Shown here one piece after another: positions 1-5,323 of a DNA stretch of 6,516 nt. The DNA comes from Holosporaceae bacterium (GTDB taxonomy: Bacteria > Pseudomonadota > Alphaproteobacteria > UBA3830). A model generated the notes under the pieces. It saw only the letters and a list, made by a program, of their open reading frames with translations. It was not told where the DNA came from and did no database searches. The stretch lies in contig JAIRMS010000067.1 in NCBI GenBank assembly GCA_031258475.1, positions 1-6,516 on the forward strand, read 5' to 3'. How positions within the stretch are numbered: position 1 is the first letter of the stretch; each line of letters begins with the position of its first letter. Made by a program: the position numbers and the translations under genes.

Positions 1-50
1 GACCATACCCTATCTGTTATATCATGTCTCCTGTGCGCCAATTGTTGCAT
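1..50 (-). CDS. IS5-family-like transposase, N-terminal fragment (continues beyond the window)
   Basis: Only the first 16 codons are visible, running off base 1. They read MQQLAHRRHDITDRVW. The R-H-D-[IL]-T-D-x-x-W signature is the usual opening of transposases of the IS5 family (DUF4096 domain), which precedes the DDE catalytic core. The start at 50 is chosen because GGAG (complement of 58-61) lies 7 bases upstream of it. An ATG two codons earlier (at 56) is also in frame but has this Shine-Dalgarno only one base away. A TTGTCG-N17-TATGAT promoter lies just upstream. Whether the rest of the transposase is intact cannot be seen. The call rests on recognising a short motif, so the family assignment is likely but not certain. 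Confidence 0.65.
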   Translation of the reverse strand, partial: MQQLAHRRHDITDRVW

Positions 51-80
51 AGCCATTCTCCATACTACAATAACTACGCT

Positions 81-109
81 ATCATATCAGATCCCTCTCC
101 TGACGACAA
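81..109 (-). promoter_or_regulatory. Probable sigma70-type promoter of the transposase
   Basis: On the minus strand, TTGTCG (complement of 104-109) and TATGAT (complement of 81-86) are separated by exactly 17 bases. They lie upstream of the GGAG Shine-Dalgarno and ATG of the transposase fragment. Position and spacing fit a housekeeping promoter placed inside the IS end. Confidence 0.5.
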
Positions 110-129
110 GCCCTAGATTTCCAGCTCAC

Positions 130-156
130 TTGTTTTTTAACAGTGAAAGTTATAAT
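130..156 (+). promoter_or_regulatory. Probable sigma70-type promoter of the DUF4143 ATPase gene
   Basis: TTGTTT (130-135) is followed after 15 bases by a consensus TATAAT (151-156), 20 bases upstream of the ATPase ATG. The -10 box is flanked by two identical TTTAACAGT copies (136-144 and 158-166), with starts 22 bases apart. This is two helical turns and could be an operator pair. The downstream Shine-Dalgarno GGAG is at 168-171. Confidence 0.55.
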
Positions 157-176
157 ATTTAACAGTTGGAGTTAAA

Positions 177-1382
177 ATGATAAAACGCAAAGATTTCAGC
201 ACGATATTGAATATGTTCGGTGATGCAAATGTCGTGTACATAAACGGTCCTAGGCAATGCGGCAAGAGCACTTTGGCGATGTCTATTGCAGAGTATTTGC
301 AAATGCAATACGTAACATTCGATGATTATTCTGTACTGGCGGCAGCAAAGCATGATCCAGTTTCTTTTGTGCAAAATATTAAAGGCGATATGACCTTGGA
401 TGAGATACAGCTCGTACCAGAGATTTTTAGAAATTTAAAAATTTTTGTGGATGAGCAACGTCAAAAACAAGGGAAAATCAAGCTATTACTAACAGGTTCA
501 GCGAATATCACAGCACTACCGGGATTGTCAGACGCACTGGTTGGTCGAATGCAAATTAGAACATTATACCCGTTTTCGCTGACGGAATTCCGCGATAACG
601 ACTTTATTGAACAAATATTCACAAGGGATTTCAAGGAACAAAATAGGCAATATATCATATCTGATCTTATAAAAACGGCCACTTTCCCAGAGCTTTCATT
701 GGCAAAGAAAATGAATGCTAGTAATTGGTTCGACTCGTATATCACGACCTTGCTATCGAGGGATGTGCGTGCGCTTACTTCCATCGAGAAAAGCACTGAC
801 ATGTTTCTTATGCTGAAGATTTTAGCGGCACGCACAGGTAGTCTGATGAACGAATCGTCACTTGCTCGTGATTGTAACATGAACCTCATGACTTTCCGAC
901 GTTACAGGAGTTTGCTAGAGAACATGTTCGTTATTCAACGAGTATTTCCGTGGTTTCGCAATGTTGGAAAAAGATTTGTGAAGACAGCCAAAAATTATTT
1001 TTTGGATACGTGTATGTTGTCTTATCTGTCGGGAACAAATGTTAATACAGCGCAGGAAGAAAATCCGGTTTTATTCGGACATATTTTAGAAAATTTTGTG
1101 TACACTGAACTGATTAAAAATGTAGATAAACACACGCAGTTGTTTCATTTTCGGACAACCGATGGAACAGAGGTGGATTTCGTATTGGAGAAAAATAATG
1201 GTGACATTGTTGGTATTGAAGTTAAATCTAGTTCGATGGTTTCCGTTACAGATTTTAGAGGATTAAAGGTATTGCAAATCGCTACCGGAAGCTCTTTCAA
1301 ATGCGGGATTGTGCTGTATCTGGGGAAACATGTTATTCCATTTGGAATGGATTTATATGCTGTGCCGATCGGAGCGCTTTGA
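177..1382 (+). CDS. AAA+ family ATPase with DUF4143 C-terminal domain
   Basis: This is a complete 401-residue protein of the widespread AAA_14/DUF4143 family. The N-terminal P-loop domain has a Walker A motif at 24-31 (GPRQCGKS), a Walker B-like LDEIQ at 74-78, and the family's LLLTGSAN sensor-type segment at 103-110. A winged-helix-like middle follows. The C-terminal part contains FLDTCMLSYLSG and, near 331-350, a D334...E348-V-K350 arrangement (VDFVLE...IEVKSS) that resembles a PD-(D/E)XK nuclease fold, as known in DUF4143 domains. The cellular role of this family is poorly defined, and ATP binding is the only activity safely inferred. The ATG at 177 has GGAG five bases upstream and a good promoter. 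The gene stands alone between an IS end and a repeat-rich gap, which suggests an accessory gene unrelated to the secretion operon downstream. No frameshift or missing core motif is seen. Confidence 0.88.
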   Translation: MIKRKDFSTILNMFGDANVVYINGPRQCGKSTLAMSIAEYLQMQYVTFDDYSVLAAAKHDPVSFVQNIKGDMTLDEIQLVPEIFRNLKIFVDEQRQKQGKIKLLLTGSANITALPGLSDALVGRMQIRTLYPFSLTEFRDNDFIEQIFTRDFKEQNRQYIISDLIKTATFPELSLAKKMNASNWFDSYITTLLSRDVRALTSIEKSTDMFLMLKILAARTGSLMNESSLARDCNMNLMTFRRYRSLLENMFVIQRVFPWFRNVGKRFVKTAKNYFLDTCMLSYLSGTNVNTAQEENPVLFGHILENFVYTELIKNVDKHTQLFHFRTTDGTEVDFVLEKNNGDIVGIEVKSSSMVSVTDFRGLKVLQIATGSSFKCGIVLYLGKHVIPFGMDLYAVPIGAL

Positions 1383-1406
1383 TATACATGAATCACTTTG
1401 AAAGTG

Positions 1407-1445
1407 CGCAGTCGGCATTTAGCTTGATTGCCGCAGGTGCGTTTT
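1407..1445 (+). terminator. Weak terminator-like hairpin after the ATPase gene
   Basis: CGCA (1407-1410) pairs with TGCG (1438-1441), and CGGCA (1413-1417) pairs with TGCCG (1429-1433). The loop is 11 bases, with small internal mismatched bulges. TTTT follows at 1442-1445. It lies 25 bases after the ATPase stop codon. The stem is interrupted and the T tract is short, so termination is only a possibility. A perfect palindrome, CACTTTGAAAGTG, lies just before it at 1394-1406. Confidence 0.25.
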
Positions 1446-1456
1446 GAGATGGTAAT

Positions 1457-1534
1457 GGATTGCCACGTCGCTACGCTCCTCGCAATGACGATGACGCCAT
1501 CACTTTCCGTAATTGCGAGCGTGCGAAGCAATCC
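1457..1534. repeat. MITE/REP-like dispersed palindromic repeat
   Basis: The left arm (1457-1489) starts GGATTGCCACGTCGCTACG and ends CGCAATGAC. The right arm (1509-1534) starts GTAATTGCGAGC and ends GAAGCAATCC. The two are imperfect inverted complements around a 19-base centre. The termini GGATTGC and GCAATCC match exactly, and the inner parts differ by small gaps. Read on the minus strand, the left arm encodes VIARSVATWQSI, a peptide I recognise from the translation of a dispersed palindromic repeat found in many bacterial genomes, often mis-annotated as small proteins. It probably folds into a long hairpin as DNA or RNA. It lies in the gap between the ATPase and the secretion operon. Copy number in this genome cannot be judged from one window. 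Confidence 0.7.
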
Positions 1535-1575
1535 AGAAAATGAGAACCAACCTCCAACGTGATTTACGTATAGCC

Positions 1576-1613
1576 GCGCGATCTCATTAATCAATTTTTT
1601 AGGTGATCTGCGC
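1576..1613. repeat. Short inverted repeat upstream of the CtrA-like box
   Basis: GCGCGATC (1576-1583) is the inverted counterpart of GATC-T-GCGC (1605-1613), with one bulged T. The 21-base AT-rich loop contains TTTTTT (1595-1600). It abuts the TTAA-N7-TTAA box. It could be an operator or a hairpin, or it could be chance. Confidence 0.3.
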
Positions 1614-1614
1614 A

Positions 1615-1633
1615 TTAACCATATCTTAACCAT
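1615..1633 (+). promoter_or_regulatory. Probable CtrA binding box upstream of hcp
   Basis: The sequence TTAACCATATCTTAACCAT contains a perfect TTAA-N7-TTAA (1615-1629). It also contains two exact copies of TTAACCAT (1615-1622 and 1626-1633), 11 bases apart from start to start. TTAA-N7-TTAA is the established full recognition motif of the alphaproteobacterial response regulator CtrA, and TTAACCAT is its known half-site. The box lies 30-60 bases upstream of the candidate hcp starts. A -10-like TACGAT follows at 1641-1646, so the box would occupy the -35 region, where CtrA usually acts at promoters. Regulation by CtrA is inferred from the motif alone. Confidence 0.6.
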
Positions 1634-1640
1634 TCATCGC

Positions 1641-1646
1641 TACGAT
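1641..1646 (+). promoter_or_regulatory. Possible -10 element of the type VI secretion operon
   Basis: TACGAT matches TATAAT at four of six positions. It lies 11 bases after the second TTAA of the CtrA-like box. No good -35 hexamer is present at the correct distance, which fits an activator-dependent promoter. Transcription would start near 1653, just before the ATGs at 1654 and 1663. Confidence 0.3.
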
Positions 1647-1675
1647 TTTGGGAATGTTGAGTATGGCGACCAGGG

Positions 1676-2197
1676 TTGGAAAATACGTTTTTTTCAAAAA
1701 CAACTCGGAAATTACCGGATAAAAGTTCCACCACATATGAGTGGTATATATCCGCCGACAAAATTTTCAAAAGCAGAGCGGAAGGTTTGGAGGATTTCTC
1801 CAGAATCTCCTGCATGGAATTCGGTATATCCAGATTTTCTTTGTTTGACGAAGATAAAAATTTCGATTCCGCCGTGTTGGCCCGGGACGTGAAAATTTGC
1901 ATGGGTCCAGGCAGTCATTGCCCCATGATTTTGGATCGTTTAACTAAACAATCCGTCATTCCCAAAATTACCATTAAAAAAACCGCCTCTTTGATGGGAA
2001 AGGTAGAGACCTTGGAAACCAAAGAATTTTCCCAGTGTCCCATTCAGTCGTTTTCGATTATGGGCGATGACATTTATTTTTCGTTCCGTTATTCGTCCTA
2101 TTCCGATTCGTACACAAAATTCGCGGAAGACGGCTCCAAATCCGGAACGGCTGCGGTAAAGATCGACCTGGCGAAATGGGAGGCGGAGGACTCATAA
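1676..2197 (+). CDS. hcp: Divergent Hcp (TssD) type VI secretion tube protein, with an uncertain start
   Basis: The product is 173 residues, matching the usual Hcp length of about 160-175. Hcp hexamers stack to form the T6SS inner tube. The match to Hcp is by pattern. The segment Y21-EWYISADKIFKS...FSRISCMEFGISR aligns with the first beta strands (xFLKIDGIKGES...IEVLSFSWGxSQ). Residues 66-100 resemble the 'V.DFxxxKxVDKASPxLxxxxxxGKxxxxATI' segment. The C-terminal IYFSFRYSSYSDSYTKF followed by EDGSKSGTAAVKIDL (151-165) fits the Hcp ending. Its place directly before tssE is the classic hcp position. The in-frame start is a TTG at 1676 without a well-spaced Shine-Dalgarno; the frame is open only back to a TGA at 1658. 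A better ATG at 1663 (MATRVGKYVF) has GGGA nine bases upstream but reads into a stop at 1720. It would join this frame if one T of the T7 run at 1688-1694 were absent. Confidence 0.7.
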   Translation: MENTFFSKTTRKLPDKSSTTYEWYISADKIFKSRAEGLEDFSRISCMEFGISRFSLFDEDKNFDSAVLARDVKICMGPGSHCPMILDRLTKQSVIPKITIKKTASLMGKVETLETKEFSQCPIQSFSIMGDDIYFSFRYSSYSDSYTKFAEDGSKSGTAAVKIDLAKWEAEDS

Positions 2198-2198
2198 A

Positions 2199-2621
2199 AT
2201 GACGAATGCCGCAATTACTCCCCTGTTCGAAAGACTGGTCGATGAAAATCCTGAGGCTTCTTTTGAAAAAAAATCAAAGAGATTCCTAACTTTTGAAGAA
2301 TTGCAAAACTCCATTCTGAACGATTTATCCTATCTGCTTAACACCAGAGTCGCACCTCTTTGGAAGAGCGGTCCCCTACCCTACTCCTATGGAGTTAACG
2401 TCACGGCGCCGACTTCAGCGGAAAACGTTTTTGAAATTCAGGAATTGGAGTCCAGAATTGATAACGTGGTAAGGCGATTTGAACCGCGTTTGGTCAATGC
2501 GAAGTCCCAGGTGATAAATGTGGGAAGCGATCCAAGCTGCATATTTATAAGCATCGATGCGGCAATCACTCTGGAAAACCACAAAACGCCTCTGTCTTTT
2601 CCCGTGGTGATAGATATATGA
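2199..2621 (+). CDS. tssE: TssE, type VI secretion baseplate protein (gp25-like)
   Basis: This 140-residue protein has the size and motifs of the T4 gp25-like wedge protein. TssE joins TssF and TssG in the baseplate and nucleates sheath assembly in the cytoplasm. The opening PLFERL (8-13) matches the family's SLLDRL box. FLTFEELQNSILNDLSYLLNTR (29-50) is the signature 'S...DL..LLNTR' helix, and FEPRL (94-98) is the conserved core motif before the C-terminal strands. The ATG is one base after the hcp TAA and has an excellent Shine-Dalgarno, GGAGGA (2185-2190), eight bases upstream inside hcp, so the start is firm. The product appears complete and soluble, with no signal peptide or membrane segment. 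Confidence 0.88.
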   Translation: MTNAAITPLFERLVDENPEASFEKKSKRFLTFEELQNSILNDLSYLLNTRVAPLWKSGPLPYSYGVNVTAPTSAENVFEIQELESRIDNVVRRFEPRLVNAKSQVINVGSDPSCIFISIDAAITLENHKTPLSFPVVIDI

Positions 2622-2622
2622 A

Positions 2623-4383
2623 ATGATTAAAAACGATATAGACGTATTATCAGAGTATTACCAACACGAGCTCTCCTATCTGAGAAGCGCCGGCGGAGAT
2701 TTCGCCCGCAGATTTCCTAAAATTGCCCGTCGATTGGATTTGTCGAACAATGAATCGACGGATCCCCACGTCGAACGATTGATAGAGAGTGTCGCGTTCC
2801 TCACCGGGAAATTGCAAAAACAAATAGACGATCAATTTCCAGAAATTGCGAACACTCTCCTTAACGTTTTGTGCGAACCTCTCATACTTCCCACTCCGTC
2901 CTGTGTCATGGTGAAATTCGATATTGATCAATCGCGCGCCGTGAAAACTCCAGGAATCGTCGTTCCGAAAAATACCCTGTTGCACGCAAAAAGCCATTCC
3001 GGAGAAACGTGCTCTTTCATGACGGCGCACAATTTGCAACTCTGGCCAATCGAAATTCTTTCGGCTTCCGTGACTCAAAAAGAAAATCTGCCCAGTTATT
3101 TCGCTCGCTCGACCTATTATCTAAAGATAGGACTAAGATATAATCCGGCCAAAGTCGCTCCGGAAAAGCTGCGATTCTATATTCACGCGGATGCTCTTTT
3201 GCGGAGCAAGATTTTTTCGGCTATTTTTTCCACCGAAGAAAAAATCGTTCATCAAAAGGATGCGTCGTACAAATTTCTTCCTTCGATTGAGCCGGTTGGA
3301 ACGGAGAACGACGAATCAATGTTTCCCTATCCGCAAACGGTTCACAGGGGATTTAGATTACTGCAGGAATATTTTGCTTTCGCCGAGAAATTTTATGGAT
3401 TCGATGTCAGGCTCCCAAAGGATTTGAATATCGATGGCGAAAGTTTTATATACGTCCCAATGAGTTACGATATTTCCATGCAAATGTCGGCGAGTAATCT
3501 CTCGCTGTCGTCTGTTCCAGCTGTAAATTTATTTCCCAAGGTTACGGAACCTCTGCGTCTGGATCATAAACAGGTCGAATACTGTCTGACGCCCGACTAT
3601 CGACGTTACAATAGCAATGAAATTTATAGCATTCAAAAAATTGTGGCCATTGATTCTGAAAATAACGATGAAATCTATGTGCCGGAATTTTTTTCCTGCG
3701 ATTATTCTTTGAAAAATTCTAATATTTTTTGGAAATCTTCCAGAAAAAAATCCTATCTCAAAGACGCTTTCGGCGAGGATGTGCATATTTCTTTCATAGA
3801 CACGAATTTCAATCCGCAATATCCAGCCGATAAAATATTTTACGGGCATACGCTGTGCACGAACAGAGGCACGGCGGAGCAAATTTCGGCGTTTGGAGAA
3901 CTGCAAGTCGAGTTATCGGTGCCGGTTCGAAAAATCTATTGCATGGATCGTCCAACGCCGCAAAAACCATCCATAAAAAGCGGAGAAGCGCTCTGGAAGC
4001 TGATCGCCGCGCTATCGCTAAATTCAATCTCCTTCAGCCAGGACGGAATTAAAAAAATCCGGGACGTGCTCAAAGTGTTCGCGGATATTTCCGGATCAAC
4101 CCTGGACAGGGAAATTGACTCAATCGTTTCCATTAGCAATTCCATAACCACGCGACGATTTGACGAGCAAACCTGGCGCGGATTTGTTCGCGGAACAAAC
4201 ATTCAAATTACCTTCGATGACACTATTCAAAATCTTGGGTTGCCTCTCAGTTTGGTATTATCAAAATTTTTATCGTCCTACACCTCGATTAACACTTTCA
4301 CGGATATTTTTGTAAAAAACACAGCTAAAAATGGAATTTTGAAAGAATGGAAACAACAATTCGGAATCAAAAATTACCTTTAA
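2623..4383 (+). CDS. tssF: TssF, type VI secretion baseplate protein (VasA/ImpG family)
   Basis: The 586-residue product is close to the usual 580-620 of TssF. Two TssF copies and one TssG form the baseplate wedge that contacts the membrane complex. The N-terminus is highly diagnostic: YYQHELSYLR (12-21), FARRFPKIARRL (27-38), DPHVERLIESVAFL (47-60), then KLQKQIDDQFPEIANTLLNVL. The C-terminus also fits the family, with GLPLSLVLSKFLSSYTSINTFTDI and a closing KEWKQQFGIKNYL. The start ATG is one base after the tssE TGA (ATGAAATGA). No strong Shine-Dalgarno is close to it (GTGGTGA lies 12 bases upstream), so translation is probably coupled to tssE. No internal stop, frameshift or truncation is visible over 1.7 kb, which suggests the gene is under selection. 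Confidence 0.95.
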   Translation: MIKNDIDVLSEYYQHELSYLRSAGGDFARRFPKIARRLDLSNNESTDPHVERLIESVAFLTGKLQKQIDDQFPEIANTLLNVLCEPLILPTPSCVMVKFDIDQSRAVKTPGIVVPKNTLLHAKSHSGETCSFMTAHNLQLWPIEILSASVTQKENLPSYFARSTYYLKIGLRYNPAKVAPEKLRFYIHADALLRSKIFSAIFSTEEKIVHQKDASYKFLPSIEPVGTENDESMFPYPQTVHRGFRLLQEYFAFAEKFYGFDVRLPKDLNIDGESFIYVPMSYDISMQMSASNLSLSSVPAVNLFPKVTEPLRLDHKQVEYCLTPDYRRYNSNEIYSIQKIVAIDSENNDEIYVPEFFSCDYSLKNSNIFWKSSRKKSYLKDAFGEDVHISFIDTNFNPQYPADKIFYGHTLCTNRGTAEQISAFGELQVELSVPVRKIYCMDRPTPQKPSIKSGEALWKLIAALSLNSISFSQDGIKKIRDVLKVFADISGSTLDREIDSIVSISNSITTRRFDEQTWRGFVRGTNIQITFDDTIQNLGLPLSLVLSKFLSSYTSINTFTDIFVKNTAKNGILKEWKQQFGIKNYL

Positions 4384-5276
4384 ACGAAGAATTACTCGCC
4401 CGACCAAGACAATTTTCGTTCGAGATGGCGGCCTATGTATTGGAATTTGGATCGCAAACCTCGTTTGGAAAGGAAATCAGTCTTTCAACGGCGCCGTTTA
4501 GAACGAAAAGCCTCAATTCGTTCCATCTGCGAGGCACGGAAATAGAGAAAATTACCACCGAAGATAATCGTCGCGTGATTTATATAGAAAGATTGTCCAT
4601 TTCCGGATTGAATGCTCCATTGCCGACTCCCTATGCGGAACTAATCTTTCGGCAGACCCAGAAAGAAGATTACGCCATGGGAGAATTCATAAACTCATTC
4701 AATACGCGGCTGTTGGGAATCTCTTACCAGATTAGCAAGCGCCGTTATCTAAATCTACAGAGCAGCGACAGGATGCCTTTGCTAAAAGTAATCGCAACTT
4801 TTTTCGGAAAATTTCAGGAAAGTATCGATAAAAAAATGGCGCGTCTTTCCTATTTATTTTGGACGAAGGAAAAAAGTGCCGCAGGTCTGGAAGCCGCCAT
4901 TTCTGCTTTTTTCGGATTTACAACCCAGGTAAGAGAAATACAAACCTTCTGGACCAATCGCCAGGAAATTCATCCACTGGAAAATATGAAACTTGGCGTT
5001 ACTTCGGAGCTGGGGAAAAGAGTATCTCTGTCTTCCTTTGGAGTGGAAATTAATCTAACTCACGATAATTATAAAAAAATTTTTCAGCTACTCTTTGATC
5101 AACAATATATGAACGATCTCAAGCTCCTGATTTATGCGTATCTTGGAGACTTCTTTCATTTTACGTTGAGTTTCACGCCCCACAACATTCCTCCGCTAAA
5201 AATGAGCGAAACGCTGCTTGGAAAAACCTCCTGGATATCCGGAAAAACTTTTGATTCCTCAAAAATAATTTGCTGA
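4347..5276 (+). CDS. tssG: TssG, type VI secretion baseplate protein (VasB/ImpH family)
   Basis: The 309-residue product is slightly shorter than the usual 320-350. Recognisable family features are LLARPRQFSFEMAAYVLEF near residues 16-34 (family: 'L...P.RF.FFQAVRLLE'), then LSISGLNAPLPTPYAELIF ('GL.GPSG.LP..YTELL'), then FINSFNTRLLGISYQISKRR ('FLDLFNHRLLSL.YRAW'), and a C-terminal PPLKMSETLLGKTSWIS ('P..L....LGWTSWL'). The gene overlaps the end of tssF by 37 bases in another frame, so the two are expected to be translationally coupled, in keeping with their fixed stoichiometric complex. The ATG at 4347 is chosen because it places the conserved N-terminal motif about 15 residues in. Its Shine-Dalgarno is weak (GAAAG directly upstream). 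The product appears complete. Confidence 0.92.
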   Translation: METTIRNQKLPLNEELLARPRQFSFEMAAYVLEFGSQTSFGKEISLSTAPFRTKSLNSFHLRGTEIEKITTEDNRRVIYIERLSISGLNAPLPTPYAELIFRQTQKEDYAMGEFINSFNTRLLGISYQISKRRYLNLQSSDRMPLLKVIATFFGKFQESIDKKMARLSYLFWTKEKSAAGLEAAISAFFGFTTQVREIQTFWTNRQEIHPLENMKLGVTSELGKRVSLSSFGVEINLTHDNYKKIFQLLFDQQYMNDLKLLIYAYLGDFFHFTLSFTPHNIPPLKMSETLLGKTSWISGKTFDSSKIIC

Positions 5277-5323
5277 TTTCATCGTTATGTGTGATGCTTG
5301 GGGACTAAGCGTGCGAGGTGCTT

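Larger units (their letters stand above)
1..113 (-). mobile_element. Left (transposase-proximal) end of an IS5-family-like insertion sequence, cut by the window edge
   Basis: Read on the minus strand, this stretch begins with GGGCTTGTCGTCAGG, continues through a promoter, and enters an open frame that starts like an IS5-family (DUF4096-type) transposase. The outer boundary is inferred. The sequence CTAG at 113-116 fits the YTAR target used by the IS427 group of IS5, so the element probably ends at about 113-114. The other terminal inverted repeat lies outside the window, so the boundary cannot be confirmed here. The element sits only some 60 bases upstream of the ATPase gene start and reads away from it. 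Confidence 0.55.

Noticed and set aside
461..889. 142-residue minus-strand open frame inside the ATPase gene
   Set aside because: It lies fully inside a gene with clear AAA+/DUF4143 motifs and shows no domain or start signal.
1145..1633. 162-residue minus-strand open frame between the ATPase and hcp
   Set aside because: It overlaps the ATPase end and its middle is simply the translation of the palindromic repeat (VIARSVATWQSI). No Shine-Dalgarno or protein family fits.
2650..3078. 142-residue minus-strand open frame inside tssF
   Set aside because: It lies opposite the most conserved part of TssF, so it is a shadow frame.
3529..3906. 125-residue minus-strand open frame inside tssF
   Set aside because: Shadow of tssF with no recognisable motif.
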